Shown here: piece after piece, positions 1-11,015 of the stretch
Layout of the letters: each line of letters starts with the position of its first letter
Numbering within the stretch: position 1 is the stretch's first letter
DNA from: Camillea tinctor
Lineage: Eukaryota; Ascomycota; Sordariomycetes; Xylariales; Xylariaceae
Direction: 5' to 3'
DNA length: 64,000 nucleotides
NCBI GenBank assembly: GCA_022578605.1
Contig: MU394055.1
Coordinates: 872,902 to 936,901, forward strand
The notes under the pieces: model-generated
What the model saw: only the letters and a program-made list of their open reading frames with translations
Told to the model about the DNA's origin: nothing
Databases searched by the model: none
Position numbers and translations under genes: made by a program

Positions 1-960
1 GAAATGAATAGATTCATATAGTCCTCTACCCATGGCGATGGTCTGTGTTTGTGTTTTATATAGCTATCTTACAGGTCTGGCAAAATTGTCTTCTCTTGGC
101 TTTTAATTTCTTTTCCTTTTTTTGCCTTGCATAGCCATCCTCCACCTCCGCCTTCATCCAGCAAACTCGCCTATCAAGCAGCACTTCCAAGCTATTTTTT
201 TTATGTTTTCTTTTGAGTTTTTTCATGATCATCATCATTATATGTACAGGTTTGCTGGATTCATAATATGGGGGCTTAAAGTCCAGATAGATCTGGGTGC
301 CACACCTGTTGAGGTTTAGATGAAGCATATTAATATGTCCCATCTAATATTAAAAAAAAGACACAGTCTTGGGGGCCGCCCCTTCATCTAAGAAGGCAAT
401 AGGGGCGGCTCACTGTTGTCTCTTTTGGGGGTTATTTCGCTGGAGGAAGTCGGCGCTAGTCCTCCGCCCCTATTCCTCCTGATATAGGAAGCTGTTGGCT
501 GATAGGAGCGGAAGATAGTTGCCATACTCTCGACAGAAAGTTTGTCGGAACACGCGAAACGAGTGCAATTACACGATCATATTACCACGAGGCTGTGGCC
601 TATGTTGTCAGCAATGATCGTGGGGGGTCGCAGCATCGACCCAGCTTGTGTGGGCAGGACGCGAATGAGCGGCGCGGGTTAATGGGGGGGCGCTTATTGA
701 CCACCGGAAGAAAGCAAGACCAGCTTGGGATTCTTCCGTAGTGGAAAGCAGCTCCTCCCGGTCATACGCACATTGCGCGCGCGCAATGCAATAGAACAAC
801 AGCACGGGACAAAAGTGTCCCATGGAAAAAATGACATAAAAATGAGCGAACGGCTTTAACATGAAAACAACCGTCTACTATCTTCGTATCCTTCCGGTGG
901 TGGTGTTGGTGTTGGTGTTGGTGGTAGCAGTACGTAAGGTACAGTTCCTCCTGTAGTTCA
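1..960. other. Non-coding flank downstream of esdC
   Basis: I see no convincing gene. Short ORFs on both strands lack domain-like composition. The stretch nearest esdC (about 896-930) is a GGTGTT-type repeat on the + strand, read as CAACACCAAC in the esdC 3' UTR. A GC-rich hairpin lies at 375-409 and a third copy of its arm at 464-474. Confidence 0.6.
375..409. repeat. GC-rich inverted repeat (hairpin)
   Basis: GCCGCCCC at 375-382 pairs perfectly with GGGGCGGC at 402-409 around a 19-nt loop. Inside the loop region CCTTC and GAAGG can also pair. A further inverted copy of the right arm, CCGCCCCTATT, lies at 464-474 against AATAGGGGCGG at 398-408. This is seen directly; the function is unknown. 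Confidence 0.7.
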
Positions 961-1806
961 TCACGAGCGGACAACGATGCCGTTGCGGCGAGCACTGCGC
1001 GAGACGTACTCCTCATCGTCGCTGCTGGAGCAGCTGCTGTCAGAGTCCGAGTAGCCACAGCGGGTGCCGCCACAGTCGATCTTGACGCGGTCACCCTTGC
1101 GCGTGATACCATAGCGCTCGCACGTGCAGTTGCTGCAGTCTGAAGCGGGAGTGCTGTAGCCCGACAGCGAGGAGTTGGGCGATGAGCTGTCGGAGCGGTA
1201 CGAGAGACTCGAGCCAGATGAGGACACGGGCGAGGTGGAGAAGTTGGTGATGACGTCCTCCTCGATACCAGCGCTGCCAAAGCGTGCGGTTAGTTCCTCG
1301 ATAGTCTCATCGTCGCAGTAGTCGGCGTCCAGGATGTGGCGGGTGGCGTGGGGTGACATTGGCTTTGGTGCCACGATCTGCGATGAGGAGAGAGGTCGGC
1401 CCTTGGGGATATCAACGCTGAGGGAACCGCGCTTGGAGGACCGGTGCTTGTCCTTGGATGACGAGGATGAGTGCTTGGATGAGCTTTTGCTGTGTGACTT
1501 GGAGGACTTGTCCTTGGGAACGTCAAGGATGTTCAATTCTCGGCCGGTAGTGGGCTCGACAGTTGAGGCTTCACTTGGGTTGTGCGATACGTGGTAGCCG
1601 TCGATGATGTAGTAGTACCAGTAGCGCTGACCGGCCTCGAGGTTGCCCTGGAATCTGAATGTACCCTTCCACGAGCCAGACTTGGAGGAGGACTTGTCCT
1701 TGGAAAGGGGGATCTGACCAACATAGTTGTCCCAAGATCCGAGAAGGTGTACGGACTTGACACCGGAAGAAACACGAAGAGAGAAAGAGAGTTGAATGGT
1801 CGCCAT
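961..1806 (-). CDS. esdC: Early sexual development protein EsdC, glycogen-binding (CBM48/AMPK1-CBM) domain protein
   Basis: This is an intronless 281-aa protein. Residues 1-95 form an AMPK-beta-type glycogen-binding domain. Visible features are an N-terminal beta-strand segment, the LLGSWDNY motif, a second Trp in SGSWKGTF, and the WYYYIIDGYHVSHNPSE region with the typical aromatic and Asn positions. A Ser/Lys-rich linker (about 96-132) and a Ser-rich C-terminal half follow, with a small Cys cluster (CSNCTCERYG) and an acidic DSDSSCSSSDDEE patch. In Aspergillus nidulans EsdC is required for early steps of sexual development; that role is known for the family member and inferred here. The ATG sits just upstream of the domain, so the start is secure. 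The gene has its own long upstream region and no operon-like partner. The near-identical N-terminus makes the assignment strong; the biochemical role of the C-terminal half is not known to me. Confidence 0.88.
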   Translation of the reverse strand: MATIQLSFSLRVSSGVKSVHLLGSWDNYVGQIPLSKDKSSSKSGSWKGTFRFQGNLEAGQRYWYYYIIDGYHVSHNPSEASTVEPTTGRELNILDVPKDKSSKSHSKSSSKHSSSSSKDKHRSSKRGSLSVDIPKGRPLSSSQIVAPKPMSPHATRHILDADYCDDETIEELTARFGSAGIEEDVITNFSTSPVSSSGSSLSYRSDSSSPNSSLSGYSTPASDCSNCTCERYGITRKGDRVKIDCGGTRCGYSDSDSSCSSSDDEEYVSRSARRNGIVVRS

Positions 1807-4800
1807 TTTTACTTGAAGTTGTTATTGCAAATTATTGTCGTTTAGGAAATAAAGAAATTTCAGGGGGGAAAAATTCAAGGGACCTTTCGAGCAAGTAAAA
1901 GCTAGTTTCTTGTTTCTATTAGGGGGGTTAATGTGATGATGGTAATAGGGGGCGTAAGTTGACCGGCAACTGTATGTTAGAGTATGATTTTTTGGTATAG
2001 GATAGAAAAATTATTAATTGAGTATTAAGATGCAAGAAGGAGCACAGCTCTATCAAGCGTAAACAAGAAAAAAAACAAAAGGGGATGAGGAAAAAACAAA
2101 GAACTAGCTTTTGATGGTTGAGTGCTTGCTGAAGAGAGAAAGAAAGGAAAAAGGGAAGAGGAGGGAGGACGGCAGGCTGTAATATATGCTTGGGGCCAAA
2201 TATCGAGGCCCCTATACAGAATGCAGACCATGATAGAGACCGTCCATCAGCCGTCACCCAACATCATCATCCATTGCCACTGACTTGCAGGCGGCATGCC
2301 TTACCCATGCAAGCAGGTTGCCAATTCACTTACTAGCGCGTGTAGTTGGTAGGTCTTGTTGATGTGTGATGTGGAGATGATCGTGAACATCCCAGGTTCT
2401 TGCTTAGCTAGCACTCGCTAACCCAAGCAACCAAGCTTGCCATGCCCGCATCCTAAAGTCAGCAGTACTGCAAGTTGGGCGGTTAAGCAACGGAAGGGAT
2501 GGTAATGGGGACTTGGGGCAGATCAGTGCAAATCCCAAGATCAAGGCAAAAATAGAAATGAGCGTGAAAGACAAGGGCCAAAGCTAGTCGGGAAAAGGCG
2601 ATTGGGCGTCTAAACCACGGCGATGATTGGACGATAGCCACTTGCCGGCGGCCAATACACACCCACGGCTGCTTTCGCCTATCACCCATCACACGCCGAC
2701 GTGCATTATGCCCGCCAATGACGGGGCCAGCCATCGGGTCTGTGGCTGCATAGCAAATGGGCTCTCTCGCAGGGCACTCTCTCCGGGAGAGGGGGGAAGC
2801 ATGTCGAGCTTCTCAATTAGTCTAGCCCAGAGAAGCCCGGTGCGGAGGGACAACGGCATCTCTATTGCCATGCGGGTCGCCCAGCGTGACGGGCGACATG
2901 AGCAAGGGTGGACTGAATGTTCACTCCCCTGCTGCCCTGCCCCCTTGCTCACCTGCTCCCCTGTCCTGTAGGAAAACCATCATGTAAGTGTATATGTAGA
3001 GAGCGTTCGTTTTTCCAACTGCACTTGCATATGCATTCCATCATGGCAAGCTCATTGGTGAATGGCCAATCCACTTGGGAGATGCGAGGTCGTGAGATCG
3101 GCTGATTGTGCAGCGTAGAAAGGGAAGATGCGTGGAACCATGGGTTGCTGATCGCAGGGATCGCAAGGATTGCAAGGGAGAAGACAGAAACCATGGCCAT
3201 GATGATGATAATGATGATGATGGTGATGCTTATGAATTGGCCTGGCCTACATAGCTACACGTAGGTAACCAAGGGCTAATGACCAATGTGAACACAGCAT
3301 CACCATCTCGTCGGTCTACTATCCTGTTCCCGGACACATACAGGTTGAAGGCCAAGATAAAAAAGGTAACGGTAACGCAAAGAAGAGACCAATATTAATC
3401 AGTTCTTGTCTCTTACTAGCATTATTACATACCTTGGATGGGTAACCTACCTCGGTATTGGGTCTCTTCGAGACTATATTGAGATTCCCAAGCTGAATTC
3501 TTTACCGAGAATGTTTCGTTTCGATTCCCACTAGAGCCGGGCGTTGAAATTCGAAGAGAGAAGGGAGAGAGAAGGACAAAAAAAAAGAGGTGGGCTGAAT
3601 TTCACCGGGTCGATGCATGCAAGTCATTTACTAGCCCCGGCGGGTATGTAGAAGAAGTCACACAGAACACCCCATTGAATCATCGTGAAAGACCGAGGAA
3701 AACGAAATAAGAAAATAAAAACAAGCAAACGGCCCATCTTTTTTAGTGTACGCATGGTCTTGATTTCAATCCAGGGTTTTCTTTTTTGAGTATAGTTACT
3801 TTAGTTAGTAGTGTAGGGTACCGTATTAATGTAAGAGTAGCGGTTAAGCTGAAGAAGGGTGGTGGCTGAGTGGGACTTAGACGGGGAGGACTTAGATGGG
3901 GAGGAGAGGATGGGGAAAAGAGGAGAATCCCGTATCGAATTGCACATGTATGAAGAATATACGTACTGCGGGGGGAGGGGGGGTTATTCCGGAAGAAGCT
4001 GAGAAAAAGAGAGAGAAAGACAGAGAGGACATAGGTGGACGACGGTGTGTAGGTGTGTGTATTGTATAATGGCCATTGTATTGGATGTAATGGGGGGGGA
4101 GAGAAGAGAAAGAGGCAGGAGGATGAAGAGGGGGAGGGGAAAAAGAGAAAAGGGAAGAAAAGACTACACTAGGTTAGTAACAAGGTACATACTAACAGGG
4201 ATGACTGACTTGGACCCGACTGGCTAGAGACCGGGAAGAATCCTGGAACTCTGATTGGATAGAAGACAATTCACAGCTTCGTTTAAAGTCACATGATCTC
4301 GATATACACTTTAACTTCTTTAGCAGTTCCATACATCTGATTGGCCATGTACACATAAGTATAAGTATAGGTATAGTCCACTATAGTGTAGTGCAAGTCT
4401 TGACATCCCTAACCCCTAACCCCTAACCCTTGTTCGTCTGGTCTTTGATCTTTGCCCATCATGATTCTGCAACGTCAACTATAGCCGACACTCTTCGATA
4501 CCTACTACTTATTCCGCCCACCGGAGCTTCCGTCAACTCATCCGAACCATCTCGCCAAGGATTCCAAGGATTCCAAGGATCAGACCTCCCCTCCCACCCA
4601 TATACCGTCTACACCTAGAAGCTTGTAAGTCCTTTGCGGGTCTCGTTGTAACCCTTCTGGTGCCAACCCGGCGCCTATTGCGCCTAGACTCCCAGAAAAA
4701 TGCTATCCAAATTCCACACCTTGACGCTGATCACCGGTCTCGTGAGTTAGCATACACATACAGAAGGTGTCAGTGAGCGCGTATTGTCGACTACTAATGT

Positions 4801-4837
4801 ACCATCTGCAGTAGCCTCAAGGCCAGAACAGGGGAAC
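1807..4837. other. Long divergent intergenic region between esdC and the HD gene
   Basis: About 3 kb separates the two divergent starts. I find no ORF with credible protein composition. The region is mixed: purine-rich tracts (2040-2170, 3540-3600, 3960-4170), a GC-richer stretch at 2480-3000 with open frames on both strands but no recognisable domain, and a telomere-like repeat at 4407-4430. A possible 5' exon of the HD gene (ATG at 4700, GTGAGT at 4742, CTGCAG ending 4811) does not keep frame with the downstream ORF. It is better read as a 5'-UTR intron. Confidence 0.5.
4407..4430. repeat. Short interstitial telomere-like repeat
   Basis: CCCTAA, CCCCTAA, CCCCTAA and CCCT run in tandem, similar to the fungal telomere unit TTAGGG but with one extra G per unit. 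It lies about 270-430 bp upstream of the possible starts of the HD gene. It could be a telobox-like promoter element or a relic; the sequence does not decide. Confidence 0.6.
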
Positions 4838-5506
4838 ATGGGCTCGACAGACGCGTTAGACGAGGGCCTCGTCAGCTCGGTTACCGATTATGTCAGGACT
4901 TACATGGCCAAGTACGATGGATCGCATGACTTCAATCATATACAGAGGGTGCTCGGGCTTGCGAAGCACATCCATCAACACTCTCCGGAAAACCCGCCGC
5001 GGGACCTGCAAGTCGTAGTCCTAAGTGCCCTGCTCCACGATGTGGGCGACAAGAAGTACCTGAAGCCGGGCGAGGATGCCTCAACCTTGGTCTACGATCT
5101 CCTGCTCTCCCTGGGCGCTAATGAACAATTGGCAAAGAGAGTACAAACCGTATGCCTAGGCGTCAGCTACTCCAGCGAGATCAAGGATCCGGCTCGTGTC
5201 CGGGAGCTGCTAGAGTCCCATCCGGAGCTAGCTGTCGTCCAGGACGCAGATCGGCTTGACGCTATTGGGAGCATTGGCATAGGCAGGGTGTTTACATTTA
5301 CCGGTGCCAGAACCGAGAGATCTATGGATGACTCCATAGAGCACTTCCATGATAAGCTCCTGAAACTGCAAGGCATGATGAAGACACCCGTCGGGCGGGA
5401 GCTGGCACAAGAAAGGACTGAAAGGATGCAGGAATTCCTCAAGTGGTGGGATGAGGAATCAGCATTTTCAACTGGGGCTTCGGTTCCTGTTGCTAAAGGG
5501 TTATAG
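4838..5506 (+). CDS. HD-domain metal-dependent phosphohydrolase
   Basis: From the ATG at 4838 the protein has 222 aa. The same frame is open upstream to about 4784 but only through a TTG. The HD superfamily pattern is complete. A first His lies in SHDFNHIQRV (His34), the HD doublet in LSALLHDVGDKKY (His67-Asp68), and the downstream Asp in VVQDADRLDAIG (Asp136-Asp141). These residues bind divalent metal in HD phosphohydrolases. The architecture resembles the single-domain bacterial YpgQ/YedJ-type proteins, also widespread in fungi, which hydrolyse nucleotide-like phosphates; the substrate here is unknown. No signal peptide or TM segment is visible, so it should be cytosolic. A probable 5'-UTR intron runs from 4742 (GTGAGT) to 4811 (CTGCAG), with a CTAAT branch site at 4794-4798. 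The HD assignment is firm; the start codon is less so. Confidence 0.85.
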   Translation: MGSTDALDEGLVSSVTDYVRTYMAKYDGSHDFNHIQRVLGLAKHIHQHSPENPPRDLQVVVLSALLHDVGDKKYLKPGEDASTLVYDLLLSLGANEQLAKRVQTVCLGVSYSSEIKDPARVRELLESHPELAVVQDADRLDAIGSIGIGRVFTFTGARTERSMDDSIEHFHDKLLKLQGMMKTPVGRELAQERTERMQEFLKWWDEESAFSTGASVPVAKGL

Positions 5507-8199
5507 TGGATGCATCGCATAGTCTAGATCACTTTGTCATATGCCGCCGACCTTGCTTATGCGCCAATCCACTCACAATCATGATCCAAGGACGCTATGG
5601 TCCGGGTAGTCCCAGAACTTGGTCTTTCTGGTACGGTGCATGTCATCCTTCATCGAGGGCGCTACGTCGGAGCTAGATACGTAACGAATATTCAGGCACG
5701 TCTCTAGGTTAGGCTACCAGCAACATATGGATATCTTAACCGCGGCGGAAGGGGCCACTCGAGATACATCATATATTGGTTAGGACTTTTCTCTTATACT
5801 CCTGACTGGTCTTCAGCTGCATGTAACCATGCTAACCATTACTTGGTTTTCATCGGTCCTTGGATTACGAGAAGAGCAGCTGAAAGTTCCCCGCGTTTGC
5901 ATATATCTGGCGCCTTTCAATTCATCAGTTAGCCAGTATGCGATAATCACCTAGACTAAAGGACCAATGAAGTTGAGCGTTGGAGTCTTTGAGTATAGAA
6001 TCGGTCAGTCAGGCCAAGAGAAATATGACACCGAATGTATCTTTGTGCAACTGAAGCTGAGGAGTAGAAGGCTGGTTTATTAAGATAGGGGCTTGATTTA
6101 AGTGACAAGGTATATTTAGTCGCCCTGGCAAAATCTTCCAGTCCACATATTAAATTCCACATATGTCTACTAAAAGAGACACATACATGGTTTATCCCCC
6201 TCCCAGCTTGGTCTCTATTACCTATAATGATGTCATATGAATACTGATATTGACAGGAACGCATGTCCTTGATCTAGTATTATGGTTGTCCTACGCATAA
6301 ATGTGATAGGTAAAGGAAAGTAAGACAACTAACTAGTGGAATAATTCGGATTGCCTTCTTGGGAGCTGATGAGCAGATCAAAGTCGTATGGGTAAATTAC
6401 TAAAGGCAGGCTAGGTATTTCACACATACTCATATGTTCCTAGCCGAAAACTACACCAAGGCATTACCGCCGTGGCAAAAAAAAAAAAAAAAAAAAGGCC
6501 CTGGATAATGCGACTACCCATTAGTATATAAGTTATTGTAGACCTGATAAATGATATATGTAGGAGGAAATTGTAGTATGGCACCACCGGAAATTCTAGG
6601 TCCTACCTATGAAATATTGGGAGCCGATCTTTGTGTTGATATATTTCCCACATGGGCTATTACGTCAGCACACCCCACATCACGTGGTCTGTGCGCACCC
6701 TACCTATCTTTAGGTCCCCCCAAGGGTCCCTTAGCTAGCTTCCTTTTCCTCTCACACATGTACACACGATAGCTTCATAGCATAAGACTGGGAATAGACT
6801 CCTATTCCATCGTTATATGCTGTAAAACAGCTCTCTGTACGTGACGAGGCATCTAGAACCTCATATGGGCCAAATACACTGGGAGATATGACATGGCTTA
6901 GACAGATGCCTATCTATGTATTGGTTAAAAACTTGTCAGGCGTTGCGCCACACGTTCAATATTGATTCAACCGGTGTCGAAAAGAACCAAGTGCCCCATT
7001 TAGAATATGTGTAGCATCAGGCCACCAATTGGCTTTCACCACCCCTATAAACCGGCCGACTGATTGATTTTAATAGATGCGACAGTCCATCCTAAAACCG
7101 AAGTTGAAATTAGAGATAAAATACCACCACAAGAAGCATGAGGTGGATGGCTTTTGGGGCTCATAGTAAAATAACTGCCATGGCATTGATAAACAAGTGT
7201 GCTAAAGATAAGTCATTTTCAGGCAAATGCTTTTTGAGGCTAGATCTTTTGTTATATAAGACAACAATGCCAATGTGGTTCCATTGATTCTGCAATATCC
7301 AAGGCTAGTAGCTTAGAGTATGAATTGATAAAAGGGTATGGTTATGAATCACCCGTTATGGTATTTCCCTTCTCCTTCTCTTATGGCCATAGAGTTTTGA
7401 AAGATTTAGGTACTAGAATCCGAGATAAAGGGGGAGGGCCGCACATACTGACATTTTGAGATGTACCGAGGAGGCACCAGCCACTGTTGGAAGTTACACC
7501 AAGAGAGTGGAGATAATAAAAGTACGTCAAGAATGAGACATAGCGGTATGCGTTGGAGGCGCTAGGGACATAAATAGGAGAAACTCGTGAGACACCAACG
7601 CCACAAGAATTGTCAATATCTACTTAGCAGCTTAGTAGTCCTCACCTGCGTGGCTTTTTATCAGTGACCCGTGCTCTTTTAAAAAGAAAAGAATAATTAG
7701 TTTTTAATGAGAAAATGAGTTATCATTTCTATAGAACATATGAGGGAGGTTAGCTGTGGTAGGTGAATGAAGTCTGCAGAGATCGTCAACTTAGTGTGTG
7801 GATTTACTCAAATAGCTGTGGCTCGCAGAAGTAAAAAGAGTGCTAAATACCAAACTATGCAGAGCTAGAAGGACTCGATGATTGGGAAGAAGCAACGGGG
7901 AACAAATATGCCGACACGCTCGTGGAGAATCTATTGTCTCTCAAACACGGGACAGGTTGTGTTGGGGAGAAAACGCGATGGTAGAGACAAGATACATATA
8001 TCCCTCGCTTCATCGCAGAAGTCAGAGACACTGACAAAACGAGGGGAAAAGTCCATCTACGAGAGTTGTACGTATAAATGCTATTAGGCATTTTATTATT
8101 GTCAACCACGAGACGATTGGATACAAATAACTTAGCTCCACGACAAAATATCTACGTGATTTTTTTTTTAGAGAGAAAAGTCTTTTAGTTTCAGCTAAG
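5507..8199. other. Gene-poor region
   Basis: No supported gene. Open frames are short and lack domain features. It is moderately AT-rich, with a 22-A run at about 6477-6498 and a 9-T run at 8161-8169 just upstream of the SAT4 gene. An open stretch at 7855-8109 is readable on both strands, a sign of composition rather than coding. The region may contain decayed repeats, but I could not recognise a family. Confidence 0.5.
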
Positions 8200-9784
8200 A
8201 TGGACTTCCGCGCTACTCCTGATTACCATGGCCGTATAGAAATCAATCTCAACGCCTGCCTTATAAGCCTTTCAACGGTTTTCTACGGATTACGAGTATA
8301 TAATCGAGCCTATATGACTAAAACGCTCGGTCTCGACGATGGCATCGCAACTATAGCCTACGTGCGTATATATATCCCCTTTCTCATCATGTAGAGCTAC
8401 GAGCGGCTCCTGTACTTGTTGCTCGAGTAATTCTCTCTATTCAGGTCAACCTTCCCACTGACGAATTGCTCATAGTTACTCTTGGTGGCCCAGTCCGCAA
8501 TGGACATTAACGGCAAGTCGATAACATGGAACCAACCCGGCTGCTATGAATAGTAGAAAATAAATAAATGCTAAACGAATAACCTCGCACTCTCTAGCCG
8601 TGTCGTACGGAAGCGGAGCGCACCTAAAGCTCATACCTGAATTCCTTCTAGAGAAATTCTTCTACGTAGGTATATTGTTATATATCTATTGGCTTTGAAT
8701 GGCACATGTGATCTAATCTCGCTGTAGTCGCTCGTGATCCAGGTCCTCATCTATTTCTGGGCCGTGACCATGGTCCGACTCTCCATCCTGGCCTTCCTGC
8801 CCCGTATTGCGAGCGACAGTGAGTACATATCAACCTAGCCTCTATCTCGTTGCGCCTATATATCTGACGGCTCCCCCCCCCCTAGGGAGCCTGCGTTGTA
8901 TATCGTTGGTCGTCGCAATCGTTATCCTGGCTCAAACTGTAACTGTCGTTGTATATCGACTTACAGAGTGTACGCCCATAAGGTAAGCTCATTTGTCTCT
9001 AGAATAGCCAAGAAACATCTCCATCTTCTCGATACGGTACTGACATAGCTTGATCAAGGGATAATTTCAAACCACCATCGACCCCGGGACTTCGATGTGT
9101 GGGGCCGGTTGCGCATAACAGGATGATGGTCGGTCATGCTGCGGTCAGCGTGGTGATCGATTTAGCTCTGCTCTTGTTGCCTATATGGATCATCTATACA
9201 AAGATGATGTGGTCGAGGAGAACAGTCCGGATTATCTTGGTGTTCAGCGTGGGCCTCTTTGCTGTCATCACGGGTATCGTTCGCCTAGCATTAATGGTAA
9301 CCCTAGATTTCGCGTCAGATGTGTAAGTCTCCATTATCCCCTGTCCCATACTCATGCTCAACTGTATTCTTTTCTTTCGAAAAATCAATCCTTTATTCTT
9401 AATTGCCCCTGAATTGCCCCTGAGTGAAAATAAAAGGCCCTTGTTGCTAATTACACTACCAGAACATACCAAATGGCGACTCTGGGTATCTGGACCAACC
9501 TCGAAGGTCACATTGGGCTCTGGTGTGGCTGCTTCCCAGCCCTCCAGCCCCTATTGCGCGTTGGATCGTACAAGCTGGGGTTTTGCAGTTCCCTGGTCAG
9601 CAGGAACTCGAATATCATGTATAGACCTTATCAAAAGGAGGAAGACAATACTTTGGGTCGGGGATTCATCACTAGACGTGGTCGTGTACATAAAGGGGGC
9701 GAGGACGAAATTGCTGAGACGGTCGATAGCGAAAGTCAACTCGCAATTGCGTTGCCGAAGCTTTCAAAGGAAATTAACCTATAG
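8200..9784 (+). CDS. SAT4-family (fungal rhodopsin-like, PTH11-related) 7-TM membrane protein
   Basis: I reconstruct seven exons with closed phases: 8200-8361, 8445-8484, 8598-8665, 8728-8818, 8886-8982, 9059-9322 and 9463-9784, giving 347 aa. Family landmarks appear in order: an N-terminal TM and LGLDDG, then VSYGSGAHL, WAVTMVRLSILAFLPRI, a TM ending YRLTECTPI, then HAAVSVVIDLALLLLPIW, ILVFSVGLFAVITGIVRL and finally TYQMATLGIWTNLEGHIG. These match the SAT4 (PF20684) integral membrane family, a large set of fungal proteins that includes CFEM-less PTH11 relatives; ligand and function are mostly unknown. Introns are 57-140 nt. The weakest junctions are intron 2 (donor GTGGCC) and intron 5 (acceptor ATCAAG after a TGA-containing alternative). 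The C-terminal tail after about residue 290 is hydrophilic and short. The only neighbours are gene-poor DNA and an F-box gene, so context gives no role. Confidence 0.75.
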
Positions 9785-11015
9785 GTAAATACCTAGGTAT
9801 ATGATACCAACTAGCATGTAGTTCCCTATATTGGTCTAAGGCATCTATTATAGGCAGTTTTGTATATCGTAACCTTGGTGTATCCTGATGACTGTTTTTG
9901 GAAGCCCTCTGGAGGCGGAATAGGGGGTTTGGTGGTCTCTTTCCTTTCCCTTTTCTATACCATTTGTTAGCATAACACTAGCTCTTTTGCGCTAGTCCTC
10001 AATCTTTCTCCATTGTAGTATGTATAGAACATTACCTTGATCCGTCCTCTCGCCACCAAGGTATGCCCTTATTGTAATAGGGGTTCGCGTTTGGCTGAAG
10101 GACAATATACGGGTTATTTGACAAATTGGCATCGGTAAAATCACCAGGCCAACACTATTGCCCCAAAGCAGATATCTGGAGAAAGGGGATTTCTTGAGGT
10201 TCTTATTGCAAATATCTCCTCCCCCCTTATGCCTAGATTCTATTTTGTTGCCTTTGTATGCAGTGATAGTCTGCAGTATAGAACCTTTTGAACTGTGAAA
10301 GGTGCTGTTGTTATATGCAACTCCTATCTAGAGAAATATTGAGAAAAAGGTAAAAACAAAGGAGGAAGGGAAAAGAAACAATGATGAGGTAAATTTACTG
10401 TGTTATTTACTCTCTGTTATTTACTCTGTTATCTGAGCCACTGATACAAAAATTGGCACTACAGTAACTGATATAGATGGTTGTCATCAAGCAACAGTCG
10501 CGTAATTGTTTGCTTGCTCACTGAATTTCGATCTGATTCTTTCCCCTTTTCTTTCTTTGGCGCGTCAGAGAAAGCGCCTGCTGCTCTGCAAAGTCTGACT
10601 GTGCCAACATTTTCTTGACCACCGGTGTACATTCGTCTTTCACATTTGTTCACCCACTACACCCAAGATCACACAATTCTACGTGCTGCTCTCCACCAAA
10701 CCCCTAAGTCAAGCATTGCGTTTTTGTCTAAGGTGTATGCCTGGGAGTTGATTATTGCAATTATTTCGTATCTCGTACATTTTTTCTTCTTCTCTTTACC
10801 CGTGGAAAGAAGGAGAAAATAGGAAACGAAAGAAAAGGAAGAAAACACCAAAATCGGCAAGGCCATTTTGTTTTATTGACCTCGTCAACCCACAGGACTC
10901 TTCTGACGTCTTCCACCCTCTGATCACTGAAAACTGATCGATTCATATTGCCTTTTCAGGATTGACTTCTTTCAATTTCCCATACCTTCTCTGACGCCGA
11001 TTACCAGTATCAGCC
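9785..11015. other. Intergenic region upstream of the F-box gene
   Basis: Nothing convincing is seen. It contains purine-rich stretches and an AT-rich zone around 10320-10460. A run of pyrimidines at 10780-10800 and a possible leader precede the ATG at 11016. Confidence 0.5.

Noticed and set aside
11..862. Several short ORFs left of esdC, including basic and His/Arg-rich frames
   Set aside because: Low-complexity composition, open on both strands, no domain or start context; the 762-1280 frame is a shadow of esdC.
4700..4811. Upstream coding exon for the HD protein (MLSKFHTLTLITGL)
   Set aside because: The GTGAGT..CTGCAG intron would place a TAG codon in frame, so it was treated as a 5'-UTR intron.
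6477..6498. 22-A run as a retroposon tail
   Set aside because: No target duplication or recognisable element upstream; simple homopolymer is enough.
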